Shown here: piece after piece, positions 1 through 7,522 of the stretch
Layout of the letters: the number at the start of each line of letters is the position of its first letter
How positions within the stretch are numbered: the stretch's first letter is position 1
NCBI GenBank assembly: GCA_029882235.1
Contig: JAOULB010000012.1
Location: 1 to 15,455 of the forward strand
From: Gammaproteobacteria bacterium
GTDB lineage: Bacteria; Pseudomonadota; Gammaproteobacteria; UBA6429; Thiohalophilaceae
Direction: 5' to 3'
Length of the DNA stretch: 15,455 bases
The notes under the pieces: generated by a model
Told to the model about the DNA's origin: nothing
What the model saw: only the letters and a program-made list of their open reading frames with translations
The model's database searches: none
Made by a program: the position numbers and the translations under genes

Positions 1-72
1 ACCAATGATAATGCTGTCGCCATCACCAAACCGATGCGCATCAAAACCCTGACCAATTCTTGTTGAGCCCAT
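1..72 (-). CDS. ispF: IspF, 2-C-methyl-D-erythritol 2,4-cyclodiphosphate synthase (N-terminal fragment, cut by window edge)
   Basis: Only the first 24 codons lie in the window. IspF converts CDP-methylerythritol 2-phosphate to the cyclic diphosphate, releasing CMP, in the non-mevalonate isoprenoid pathway. The visible residues read MGSTRIGQGFDAHRFGDGDS followed by IIIG, matching the family N-terminus. Asp11 and His13 correspond to the metal ligands Asp8 and His10 of E. coli IspF, with a 3-residue N-terminal extension. The ATG lies 5 nt after the ispD stop, so translation is probably coupled to ispD, which makes the preceding pathway intermediate. The gene is not broken; it simply runs off the window start. 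Confidence 0.93.
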   Translation of the reverse strand, partial: MGSTRIGQGFDAHRFGDGDSIIIG

Positions 73-77
73 ACTAT

Positions 78-794
78 CTACTCAGTTTCATTCTGTTGTT
101 GTAAATAATAGTCTGCCAGAGATAAGTCTTCTGGCCGAGTTATTTTAATATTATCGGCATGACCTTCAATCATAATCGGCTTATGACCTGCATATTCCAT
201 TGCTGAGGCTTCATCGGTAACCAGAAAACCATCCTCCAGTGCTTTGGTTAATGCCTCCTGTAATTGTTCAAAACGGAACATCTGTGGCGTTAAGGCGTGC
301 CACAAGTTATTACGTTCAACAGTTTCGGTAACAATGTTATTCTTATCACTGCGTTTCATGGTGTCACGAACGGGTACACCAAGCAAACCACCAACAGCAT
401 GTTCTTTTAAATCAGCAACAAGTTTCTCCAGATCAGTAGATCGTACACAAGGACGTGCGGCATCATGGACTAAGACCCAGTCATCAGCTGCTGCACTACC
501 GACAAGAGCATTAAGTGCATTCAACACAGAATGACAACGTTCCTTGCCGCCATCAACTGTTTGTACTGGCTTTGAATATTCATGCGCCAGTTTTGACCAT
601 TGAGTATCTTCGGCAGAAATTGCCACGACTATGGCTTCTATTGAACCGAGCTGCGTTAGACGTGATAGTGTGTGTTCAATGACCGTTTTATTATTTAGTG
701 TGAGATATTGTTTAGGAATATCAGATTGCATACGGCTACCGATACCTGCCGCAGGAACAATAGCCCAATATCTAGATATCATATTATCTGCCAT
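78..794 (-). CDS. ispD: IspD, 2-C-methyl-D-erythritol 4-phosphate cytidylyltransferase
   Basis: A 238-residue protein (E. coli IspD has 236) that transfers CMP from CTP to methylerythritol 4-phosphate in the cytosolic MEP isoprenoid pathway. The nucleotide-binding signature PAAGIGSRMQSDIPKQY is at residues 14-30, with Arg21 and Lys28 in the places of the E. coli catalytic Arg20 and Lys27. VHDAARP in the middle and NIKITRPEDL near the C-terminus are further family motifs. The first ATG (794) gives the usual length; a second in-frame ATG at codon 5 is possible, and neither has a clear Shine-Dalgarno sequence. It is followed 5 nt later by ispF and preceded by ftsB with an 88-nt gap, the standard ftsB-ispD-ispF order. 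Confidence 0.96.
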   Translation of the reverse strand: MADNMISRYWAIVPAAGIGSRMQSDIPKQYLTLNNKTVIEHTLSRLTQLGSIEAIVVAISAEDTQWSKLAHEYSKPVQTVDGGKERCHSVLNALNALVGSAAADDWVLVHDAARPCVRSTDLEKLVADLKEHAVGGLLGVPVRDTMKRSDKNNIVTETVERNNLWHALTPQMFRFEQLQEALTKALEDGFLVTDEASAMEYAGHKPIMIEGHADNIKITRPEDLSLADYYLQQQNETE

Positions 795-811
795 AAAATA
801 CCAATCATCAG

Positions 812-851
812 GACACCAAATGTACTAGCAAATTGTTAAATACTTGGTGTC
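812..851. repeat. Inverted repeat between ftsB and ispD
   Basis: Perfect 8-bp arms GACACCAA (812-819) and TTGGTGTC (844-851) are separated by 24 nt. The structure fills much of the 88-nt ftsB-ispD spacer and ends about 18 nt upstream of the ispD start codon. No T-run follows it in the minus-strand transcript, so it does not look like a standard intrinsic terminator. It could be an RNA stem-loop affecting processing or ispD translation, or a protein-binding site. The function is unknown and an 8-bp match may be coincidental. Confidence 0.4.
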
Positions 852-882
852 TTGGCGACTTGGCGGTGAAATGCAATAGAAA

Positions 883-1152
883 TTACTCAACGACCTGTAT
901 GAAGGTCTCACCTTCCTTCACCATCCCTAGATCACTCCGCGCCCGCTCTTCAATGGCATCAAGCCCTTGCTTGAGATCGGTGACTTCGGCAGACAGGCCA
1001 GCATTTCGTTCTTTTAATTTATTATTCGCCTGCTTTTGCTCATCGACTGTTTGCTGTAAGCGCCAGGCCGCGGTCATACTGCCTTCACCGATCCAGAGAT
1101 CGTATTGCAACAACACAAACAACAGAATGAGTATTCCGGTTATGATGCGCAA
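883..1152 (-). CDS. ftsB: FtsB, cell division protein (septum-formation initiator family)
   Basis: An 89-residue bitopic inner-membrane protein; E. coli FtsB has 103. It forms the FtsQ-FtsL-FtsB complex that activates septal peptidoglycan synthesis. Residues 3-19 form one hydrophobic membrane segment, followed by LQYDLW, then a periplasmic coiled coil at about 29-70, then the conserved EERARSDLGM and EGETF at 68-84. The start codon is TTG. It is supported by an AAAAGGAG sequence 8 nt upstream and by co-linear alignment with the E. coli N-terminus, where LQY occupies residues 15-17 in both. There is no alternative ATG upstream. It lies 19 nt downstream of eno, before ispD, as in many gammaproteobacteria. 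The C-terminal tail is shorter than in E. coli. Confidence 0.94.
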   Translation of the reverse strand: MRIITGILILLFVLLQYDLWIGEGSMTAAWRLQQTVDEQKQANNKLKERNAGLSAEVTDLKQGLDAIEERARSDLGMVKEGETFIQVVE

Positions 1153-1160
1153 GTTTCGAT

Positions 1161-1168
1161 CTCCTTTT
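1161..1168 (-). promoter_or_regulatory. Strong ribosome binding site for ftsB (decides a TTG start)
   Basis: On the minus strand AAAAGGAG lies 8 nt before the TTG at 1152, within the short eno-ftsB spacer. It is the best Shine-Dalgarno match to a start in this part of the cluster and supports TTG initiation of ftsB. Confidence 0.75.
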
Positions 1169-1171
1169 GGC

Positions 1172-2464
1172 TTAACTGTTTAAATTATAAAACGCCTTTT
1201 TACCGGGATAGCTGGCTTTTGATCCCAGTTCTTCACCAATGCGAATAAGCTGATTATATTTTGCAACGCGGTCTGAACGCGACATGGAACCTGTTTTTAT
1301 CTGACCACAACTTGTCGCAACGGCAAGATCTGCAATGGTTGTATCTTCAGTCTCGCCAGAACGATGCGACATCACTGCGGTGTAACCTGCTTTCTTCGCC
1401 ATAGCAACGGCAGCAAAGGTTTCGCTTAATGTACCAATCTGATTTACTTTAATCAGAATAGAATTGCCGATATTCTTCTCAATACCTTCTTTGAATATTT
1501 CAGTATTGGTGACAAACAGATCATCACCAACCAGCTGGACTTTTTTGCCCAAACGTTCGGTTAACTCTTTCCATCCTTCCCAGTCATCTTCAGCCAGACC
1601 GTCTTCAATACTGATAATCGGATATTTATTAACCCAGTCTTCCAGCACATCAATAAAGCCACTCGCGGTTAAGGTTTTACCTTCTGACGCCAGCACATAT
1701 TTTCCATCTTTATAAAACTCACTACTGGCCGCATCGATGGCGATATAGATATCTTTGCCCGCTTTATAACCGGCTTTATCAATAGCTTCGAGGATCACTT
1801 CAATCGCTTCTTCATTCGATGACAGATTCGGCGCAAAACCACCCTCATCACCAACCGCAGTATTCATGCCTTTGCCATCCAGCACTTTCATCAGGGCATG
1901 AAAGACTTCCGCGCCCATACGAATGGCTTCATTAATGCTCGGCGCACCAACAGGCATAATCATAAATTCCTGCAGGTCGATGCTGTTGTTGGCATGCTCA
2001 CCACCGTTGATGATGTTCATCATCGGTACAGGCATGGCATAGGATGATTCCGTTGCCAGATATTCATACAAAGGCTTACCTGCATCAGCAGCTGCGGCTT
2101 TGGCATTGGCCATAGAAACCGCGAGTAAGGCATTCGCACCTAACTTACTTTTATTATGTGTGCCATCGAGTTTAATCATGGCATCATCAATTGCCTGTTG
2201 ATCACTGGCATCCATACCTGTCAGCGCTTTCGCAATTTCATTATTTACATGCCCAACGGCCTTAGTGACACCTTTGCCACCAAAACGGGATTTATCACCA
2301 TCACGTAATTCAATCGCCTCGCGTGCACCTGTTGATGCACCTGAAGGTACTGCGGCGCGTCCCATTACGCCGGATTCAAGAATGACGTCCGCTTCTACAG
2401 TGGGGTTGCCACGGGAATCAATAATTTCTCTTGCTATAATTTTTTTAATCGTACTACTCGACAT
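1172..2464 (-). CDS. eno: Enolase (phosphopyruvate hydratase)
   Basis: A 430-residue enolase (E. coli 432) that interconverts 2-phosphoglycerate and phosphoenolpyruvate; it is cytosolic and in some bacteria also part of the RNA degradosome. Motifs include REIIDSRGNPTVEA near the N-terminus, GGEHANN at 154-160, GDEGGFAPN (general acid-base Glu207), metal ligands Asp244, Glu287 and Asp314, catalytic Lys339 and SHRSGETEDT at 366-375. I chose the ATG at 2464: GGAG sits 12 nt upstream and the product MSSSTIKKIIARE matches the family N-terminus. A longer reading from a TTG at 2482 adds 6 residues but has its purine-rich tract immediately against the start. The gap to kdsA is 25 nt, so co-transcription is likely. 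Confidence 0.97.
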   Translation of the reverse strand: MSSSTIKKIIAREIIDSRGNPTVEADVILESGVMGRAAVPSGASTGAREAIELRDGDKSRFGGKGVTKAVGHVNNEIAKALTGMDASDQQAIDDAMIKLDGTHNKSKLGANALLAVSMANAKAAAADAGKPLYEYLATESSYAMPVPMMNIINGGEHANNSIDLQEFMIMPVGAPSINEAIRMGAEVFHALMKVLDGKGMNTAVGDEGGFAPNLSSNEEAIEVILEAIDKAGYKAGKDIYIAIDAASSEFYKDGKYVLASEGKTLTASGFIDVLEDWVNKYPIISIEDGLAEDDWEGWKELTERLGKKVQLVGDDLFVTNTEIFKEGIEKNIGNSILIKVNQIGTLSETFAAVAMAKKAGYTAVMSHRSGETEDTTIADLAVATSCGQIKTGSMSRSDRVAKYNQLIRIGEELGSKASYPGKKAFYNLNS

Positions 2465-2489
2465 CGTCGTATTTTTCTCCAACTCTTTT

Positions 2490-3326
2490 TTACATTAACT
2501 CTGATTCAATAAAGCCTGCAGCCTTGACAGTTTTGTCCAGTTCTACAAGCGTCGTTAATAAACGTTCCATCATTGGCAATGGCCATGCATTCGGACCATC
2601 ACTTAATGCCTTTGATGGATCGGGATGGGTTTCCATAAACAAACCCGATATGCCAGCCGCAACAGCGGCGCGGGCAAGCACCGGTACAAACTCACGTTGA
2701 CCACCTGATGTGCCACCCTGCCCACCGGGTTGTTGCACAGAATGCGTTGCATCAAACACAACCGGACATTCAGTCTGTCGCATGATCGCCAGCCCACGCA
2801 TATCTGAGACCAGTGTGTTATAGCCAAATGAGGCACCACGTTCGCAAAGCATGATCTGCTCATTGCCGACTTCACGTGCCTTGGCGACAACATTGCCCAT
2901 ATCCCAGGGTGCCTGGAACTGACCTTTTTTAATATTCACTGGTTTACCCTGACGGCAAACATTCTGAATAAAATTCGTCTGACGCACCAGAAAGGCTGGG
3001 GTTTGCATCACATCAACAACAGAGGCCACTTCTTCCAATGGCGTATCTTCATGCACATCAGTTAATACTGGTACGCCAATGTCATCTTTTACTTTTTGTA
3101 AGATTCGCAGACCTTCTTCAAGCCCAAGACCGCGAAAGCTTTGTGTAGAAGTGCGGTTAGCTTTATCGAAAGATGATTTATAAATAAACGGAATACCCAC
3201 TCGATCGGTTATTTCTTTTAACTGCCCTGCTGTATCCAGTGCCAGTTGCTCACTCTCAATGACACAAGGTCCGGCAATCAGGAAAACTGGTTGCCCGATA
3301 CCGACTTCAAAACCACATAGTTTCAT
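2490..3326 (-). CDS. kdsA: KdsA, 3-deoxy-8-phosphooctulonate synthase (metal-dependent type)
   Basis: A 278-residue aldolase-like enzyme condensing phosphoenolpyruvate with arabinose 5-phosphate to give Kdo 8-phosphate, the precursor of the LPS inner-core sugar Kdo. Motifs are LIAGPCVIES (16-25), KSSFDKANRTS (50-60), DATHSVQQPGG (192-202) and METHPDPSKALSDGP (231-245). Cys21, His195, Glu232 and Asp243 align with the Aquifex metal ligands Cys11, His185, Glu222 and Asp233 at a constant offset of 10. E. coli has Asn26 in place of the Cys, so this is the metal-dependent class. The start ATG overlaps the pyrG stop by 4 bp (ATGA), which implies translational coupling. GGTGA within pyrG can serve as the Shine-Dalgarno. 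Confidence 0.97.
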   Translation of the reverse strand: MKLCGFEVGIGQPVFLIAGPCVIESEQLALDTAGQLKEITDRVGIPFIYKSSFDKANRTSTQSFRGLGLEEGLRILQKVKDDIGVPVLTDVHEDTPLEEVASVVDVMQTPAFLVRQTNFIQNVCRQGKPVNIKKGQFQAPWDMGNVVAKAREVGNEQIMLCERGASFGYNTLVSDMRGLAIMRQTECPVVFDATHSVQQPGGQGGTSGGQREFVPVLARAAVAAGISGLFMETHPDPSKALSDGPNAWPLPMMERLLTTLVELDKTVKAAGFIESELM

Positions 3327-4972
3327 GCATTCACCGATTTGGGTTGGATAGCGTCTTTCTTGTCGCGCGCGGCCTGAACAAAACCACTAAACAATGGATG
3401 TCCATCACGCGGTGTAGAAGTAAACTCAGGGTGGAACTGACAGGCAACAAACCAGGGGTGATCAGGAACTTCGATCATTTCCACCAGGCTTTCATCTTCT
3501 GATGTACCTGCGATTATCAAACCCGCCTGCTGTAACTGTTCACGGTAGTTGTTATTAAACTCGTAACGATGACGATGACGTTCAGTAATCATGTCTTTGC
3601 CATAAAGCTTTCTGGACAACGTACCCTCTTTTAACTTACAAACCTGACCACCCAAACGCATGGTGCCACCAAGGTCAGAATCTTCAGAACGAACTTCACG
3701 ATTCCCATCCGCATCGACCCACTCTGTTATTAATGCGATAACAGGGTGAGGTGTTTTATCGTTTATTTCTGTTGTATTGGCATTATCAAGACCTGCGATA
3801 TGTCGTGCATACTCAATGACGGCCACCTGCATACCCAGACAAATTCCCAAATATGGTACTTTATTCTCGCGCGCATATTTTGCAGCAAGAATTTTTCCTT
3901 CAACACCACGCTCACCAAATCCACCCGGTACCAGAATCGCATCAACATTATCGAGACAGGCGGTACCATTTTTTTCCAGTTGCTCTGAATCGATGTAGGC
4001 AATCTTAACTTTGGTACGTGTATGTACACCGGCATGGATTAATGATTCAGACAAGGATTTATAGGCTTCGGTTAAATCCATATATTTACCCACCATGGCG
4101 ATGGTGGCTTCACCCGTTGGGTTTTCCAGATCGCTGATAAAACTTTGCCAGTCCGATAAATCGGCCTTGGGTACATTCAATTTGAGTTTTTCAACAACAA
4201 TGTCATCAAGATGTTGCTCATTAAGCAACATTGGGATTTTATATATGCTATCCACATCGAGCGCCTCAATAACGGCGCGTGATTCAACATTGGTAAACAG
4301 TGCTATCTTACGCTTCTCATCTTCCGGGATTGGACGATCAGAACGGCACATCAGGATATCGGGCTGAATACCAATAGAACGTAATTCTTTAACCGAGTGC
4401 TGAGTAGGTTTGGTTTTGATCTCACCTGCAGTCGGAATATAGGGTAACAGGGTCAAATGCATAAACAGTGCATTCTCATGTCCGAGCTCAACACCCATCT
4501 GACGAATTGCTTCCAGGAAAGGCAAAGATTCGATGTCACCGACGGTACCGCCAATCTCAACCATGGCTACATCCGCACCCTCAGCACCTGCTTTGACAGA
4601 GTTTATGATCTCATCCGTAATGTGTGGAATCACCTGCACAGTACCACCAAGATAATCACCGCGACGCTCTTTGCTGATCACGCTTTCATAAATGCGCCCC
4701 GTGGTGAAGTTATTCTTTTGCGTCATGGTCGTGCGTACAAAACGTTCGTAATGCCCCAGATCCAGATCGGTTTCTGCGCCGTCATCGGTAACAAAGACTT
4801 CACCATGCTGGAATGGGCTCATGGTGCCAGGATCCACATTAATATAAGGATCGAGTTTAAGCAGAGTGACTTTGAGGTTTCGTGCTTCGAGTATTGCAGC
4901 CAGGGAGGCGGAAGCGATGCCCTTACCTAATGAGGACACAACACCGCCTGTAATAAATATGTACTTCGTCAT
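3323..4972 (-). CDS. pyrG: PyrG, CTP synthase (glutamine-hydrolysing)
   Basis: A 549-residue enzyme (E. coli 545) that aminates UTP to CTP using ATP and glutamine. The N-terminal synthase domain (about 1-267) opens with KYIFITGGVVSSLGKGIA, the P-loop-like ATP site, and contains LLKLDPYINVDPGTMSP and MVEIGGTVGDIES. The class I glutaminase domain (about 290-540) has nucleophile Cys378 in LGICLGMQ, with His514 and Glu516 in QFHPEF, matching E. coli Cys379, His515 and Glu517. The ATG start gives the family N-terminus but lacks a clear Shine-Dalgarno sequence. A hairpin lies about 20 nt upstream. It is followed by kdsA with a 4-bp overlap. Confidence 0.98.
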   Translation of the reverse strand: MTKYIFITGGVVSSLGKGIASASLAAILEARNLKVTLLKLDPYINVDPGTMSPFQHGEVFVTDDGAETDLDLGHYERFVRTTMTQKNNFTTGRIYESVISKERRGDYLGGTVQVIPHITDEIINSVKAGAEGADVAMVEIGGTVGDIESLPFLEAIRQMGVELGHENALFMHLTLLPYIPTAGEIKTKPTQHSVKELRSIGIQPDILMCRSDRPIPEDEKRKIALFTNVESRAVIEALDVDSIYKIPMLLNEQHLDDIVVEKLKLNVPKADLSDWQSFISDLENPTGEATIAMVGKYMDLTEAYKSLSESLIHAGVHTRTKVKIAYIDSEQLEKNGTACLDNVDAILVPGGFGERGVEGKILAAKYARENKVPYLGICLGMQVAVIEYARHIAGLDNANTTEINDKTPHPVIALITEWVDADGNREVRSEDSDLGGTMRLGGQVCKLKEGTLSRKLYGKDMITERHRHRYEFNNNYREQLQQAGLIIAGTSEDESLVEMIEVPDHPWFVACQFHPEFTSTPRDGHPLFSGFVQAARDKKDAIQPKSVNA

Positions 4973-4991
4973 CTAATGGCCAGATTTGATT

Positions 4992-5027
4992 TGGGAACAG
5001 AAACACGTCGACTGGACGCGGTTCCCA
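4992..5027 (-). repeat. Stem-loop in the tilS-pyrG spacer
   Basis: Perfect 7-bp arms TGGGAAC (4992-4998) and GTTCCCA (5021-5027) enclose 22 nt, within which CGTC and GACG can form an inner 4-bp stem. The hairpin sits 19 nt upstream of the pyrG start codon in the 121-nt spacer after tilS. The minus-strand transcript continues AAATCAAATC with no U-tract, so a standard intrinsic terminator is unlikely. It may be an untranslated-leader structure or an operator-like site. Nearby, an interrupted palindrome GGCAA-T-TTGCC lies at 5028-5038. Confidence 0.45.
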
Positions 5028-5093
5028 GGCAATTTGCCAGTGGGATATGCGGCGCTTCAGTCCGGTATATTCTCCTTGTTTTCACCTGATGTT

Positions 5094-6431
5094 TCAATGG
5101 TCTGGGTGCTGCTTATTTTCCACAGAGACCACAAGCCCCTGTTGAGTTGCCACCGTTTGGTAGGGATCGCAAATACAATAGCCTACAACCTGGGCAATTT
5201 CGTCTCCCGCATAGATCAAAGGGACATTTGCGCGTTGCCATGGCGGCACCCCCCATTCCTGAAACAGGTTTTTGAGACTATGGTGATGACCTCGACCTAC
5301 AGGTTTGCAGACTTCACCACCCTGTCGATAACGTACCGTCACTGGCTTATTACGAATATCCAGAGATAAGCCCTTACCCGACTCAAGCTGAGAAACAAGT
5401 TGTTGATGCTGTAAATTCAGTGGTTGTTGTACATCCCATTGCCACATCATTGTGTTTGATGCAGCAACTTGTGGCTCGAACGCATAAAGCAGACCGCGAT
5501 AGCGTCGAACCTCACCACCCGTCCAACTGACGACAGGATTACTATCTGGTCCGGCTGGCAAGACTTCATGCACAATACGATTCAGGTGCTTTGTATCCGG
5601 ACAACTCAGACCACACACCTCAACCAGCCAGTAGCGTAATAAGTTTCTTCTACGGGCGATGTCTAGATTGCGTAGTGCCTTCACAGCCAACCTTTGGTCT
5701 GTAGCTTGCTGATTTTGCCAGTCCTGCTGTGCCAGTTGTTGTAACAGATCAGCACCTTCGGCCAGATGGGTCGATGAACGACTCAGTGTTGCTGCGACCG
5801 ATGGCCAGCGTTGTTGCAGCACAGGCATGATTGAGTGGCGTAAGAAATTGCGATCATATTTTTGATCACGATTACTGGGATCATTGATCCAGTGCAGGCC
5901 ATTTTGTTCGGCATAGTTTTCTATGTCTGCACGGGTAAAGTCTAATAAAGGTCGAGCAAGCCAGCCTCCGGCAAAATCAGTACAGACAGGCATGGCGGCG
6001 AGGCCTTTCATACCTGCACCTCGTAATAACTGTAATAACAAAGTCTCTGCCTGATCGTCCTGATGATGGGCAAGTAACATCACATCACCCTTTTGCACCA
6101 CATCTTTAAATGCCTCATAACGTGTTTTCCGGGCAACCTCTTCCTGACTTTGCCCTTTTGCTGCTTTTGCGTTTACCTGAATAATCTGTAATGGAATACT
6201 AAGTTCCTCACAAATAGATTGGCAGTGTTGCTGCCAATCATTCGCCTGCGCCTGCAAACCATGATTAATATGCACGGCATTGATTTGAATACCAGATAGT
6301 TCTGTCTTTAATGCCGCCATGGCATGCAATAAGACATGCGAATCACAGCCACCACTGAAGGCAATCCAGTAGCGCTGCGTTTGCGGGAATTGAGCCAGGG
6401 ACTGATAGAGCTGTGCTGGCGAGAATGACAT
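5094..6431 (-). CDS. tilS: TilS, tRNA(Ile)-lysidine synthetase
   Basis: A 445-residue enzyme (E. coli 432) that uses ATP to attach lysine to C34 of the CAU-anticodon tRNA-Ile, so that it reads AUA codons. The PP-loop SGGCDS is at 26-31. Family motifs AHHQDDQAETLLLQLLRGAG (121-140) and WINDPSNRDQKYDRNFLRH (181-199) follow. The substrate-binding region lies in the middle, and a C-terminal domain contains VRYRQGGEVCKP and LKNLFQEWGVPPWQR. The ATG has GGATAA 8 nt upstream at the correct distance. It lies 30 nt after accA, consistent with an accA-tilS operon, and the order matches other gammaproteobacteria. Confidence 0.96.
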   Translation of the reverse strand: MSFSPAQLYQSLAQFPQTQRYWIAFSGGCDSHVLLHAMAALKTELSGIQINAVHINHGLQAQANDWQQHCQSICEELSIPLQIIQVNAKAAKGQSQEEVARKTRYEAFKDVVQKGDVMLLAHHQDDQAETLLLQLLRGAGMKGLAAMPVCTDFAGGWLARPLLDFTRADIENYAEQNGLHWINDPSNRDQKYDRNFLRHSIMPVLQQRWPSVAATLSRSSTHLAEGADLLQQLAQQDWQNQQATDQRLAVKALRNLDIARRRNLLRYWLVEVCGLSCPDTKHLNRIVHEVLPAGPDSNPVVSWTGGEVRRYRGLLYAFEPQVAASNTMMWQWDVQQPLNLQHQQLVSQLESGKGLSLDIRNKPVTVRYRQGGEVCKPVGRGHHHSLKNLFQEWGVPPWQRANVPLIYAGDEIAQVVGYCICDPYQTVATQQGLVVSVENKQHPDH

Positions 6432-6461
6432 GTGTTTATCCGAACTTATTGTGCCGATATC

Positions 6462-7421
6462 TTATTGTTCAGTGTAATTTCCGTATTGCATTAAACGTTC
6501 ATATCGTAAATCAACCAGCTTGTCGGCAGGCAGTTCAGTCAGATGATCAAGCGCATCGTTTAATGCATTTTTGATATTTTGTGCGGTCGCATCAATATCA
6601 CGGTGTGCACCACCCAATGGTTCACTGACGATGGTGTCGACCAGTCCCAGCTCTTTTAAGCGCGGTGCGGTCATGCCCATGGCTTCAGCCGCGTCCTGCG
6701 CTCTGTCTGAACTCTTCCATAAGATAGAGGCACAACCTTCGGGTGAGATAACAGAATAAGTGCTGTATTGCATAATCAACAGGCGATCACAGACACCAAT
6801 CGCCAGTGCACCACCTGAACCACCTTCACCAATAACTGTACTGATGATCGGTGTCTTTAGCTTGGACATGACAAACAGATTTTTAGCAATCGCTTCACTC
6901 TGACCACGTTCTTCGGCATCGACACCGGGATAGGCACCGGGTGTGTCAATAAAGGTCAGCACGGGTAATTCAAAGCGTTCGGCCATTTCCATCAGACGCA
7001 TGGCCTTGCGATAACCTTCAGGACGCGGCATACCAAAATTACGTTGTACTTTTTCCTTGGTATCACGACCTTTTTGCTGACCAATGATCATAACCGGGCG
7101 ACCATCAATTCTGGCCAGACCACCAATGATCGCCTTGTCATCAGCGAAGGCGCGATCTCCATGCAGCTCTTCAAAATCAGTGAAGATGCGCTGCACATAA
7201 TCGAGGAAATAAGGACGTTGTGGGTGTCGTGCTAGCTGCGCAATCTGAGCCGCCTTAAGGCTGGAGAAGATTGATTCGGTCAGTTCACGGCTTTTGGTTT
7301 GCAGTCGTGAGATTTCTTCATTCAGATTAATTTCAGAATCTGAGCCGACATAACGCAACTCTTCGATCTTTGCTTCCAGCTCAGCAATTGGTTGTTCAAA
7401 ATCGAGGAAATTAAGATTCAT
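6462..7421 (-). CDS. accA: AccA, acetyl-CoA carboxylase carboxyltransferase subunit alpha
   Basis: A 319-residue protein, the same length as E. coli AccA. With AccD it transfers the carboxyl group from carboxybiotin to acetyl-CoA, the committed step of fatty-acid synthesis. Recognisable stretches include RPYFLDYVQRIFTDFEELHG, GQQKGRDTKEKVQRNFGMPR, FIDTPGAYPGVDAEERGQ, the oxyanion-type glycine run GEGGSGGALAIG and SVISPEGCASILWK. The N-terminal 50 residues are helical and charged, typical of the subunit. The ATG at 7421 is preceded by GGTGA about 10 nt upstream. It has its own extended -10 promoter in the dnaE-accA gap, so expression can be independent of dnaE. tilS follows after 30 nt. Confidence 0.97.
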   Translation of the reverse strand: MNLNFLDFEQPIAELEAKIEELRYVGSDSEINLNEEISRLQTKSRELTESIFSSLKAAQIAQLARHPQRPYFLDYVQRIFTDFEELHGDRAFADDKAIIGGLARIDGRPVMIIGQQKGRDTKEKVQRNFGMPRPEGYRKAMRLMEMAERFELPVLTFIDTPGAYPGVDAEERGQSEAIAKNLFVMSKLKTPIISTVIGEGGSGGALAIGVCDRLLIMQYSTYSVISPEGCASILWKSSDRAQDAAEAMGMTAPRLKELGLVDTIVSEPLGGAHRDIDATAQNIKNALNDALDHLTELPADKLVDLRYERLMQYGNYTEQ

Positions 7422-7456
7422 ACTCGTTGTTCACCCATCAAAATATTCAAAATCTA

Positions 7457-7465
7457 ATTATAACA
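7457..7465 (-). promoter_or_regulatory. Extended -10 promoter upstream of accA
   Basis: On the minus strand TGTTATAAT (7465 down to 7457) is a perfect TATAAT preceded by TGn, the extended -10 element of sigma-70 promoters. The region 17 nt further upstream (about 7480-7485) is a poor -35 match, as expected when an extended -10 compensates. Transcription would begin near 7450, giving a leader of about 28 nt before the accA ATG at 7421. This is the clearest promoter-like sequence in the minus-strand cluster. Confidence 0.6.
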
Positions 7466-7485
7466 CAGCTCATTTTTATAGCATG

Positions 7486-7505
7486 CGGACAGTGTCGGCA
7501 CTCCG
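7486..7505 (-). terminator. Weak hairpin after dnaE, possible transcript end
   Basis: Minus-strand sequence 18 nt past the dnaE stop can pair as CGG-AGTG, tetraloop CCGA, CACT-CCG, a 7-bp stem with a 2-nt bulge. It is followed by an AT-rich stretch but not a T-run, so it is at best an imperfect terminator or a 3'-end stabilising structure. It lies just upstream of the accA promoter, a sensible position for separating the two transcripts. Confidence 0.3.
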
Positions 7506-7522
7506 AATAAATTCTTGAAATA

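Noticed and set aside
2465..2482. TTG at 2482 as the eno start.
   Set aside because: The purine-rich tract sits directly against it with no spacing, while the ATG at 2464 gives the usual enolase N-terminus and has GGAG upstream.
4457..4930. Long plus-strand open frame opposite pyrG (157 codons).
   Set aside because: It lies fully antisense to a highly conserved gene, has no recognisable domain and no ribosome binding site that I could see.
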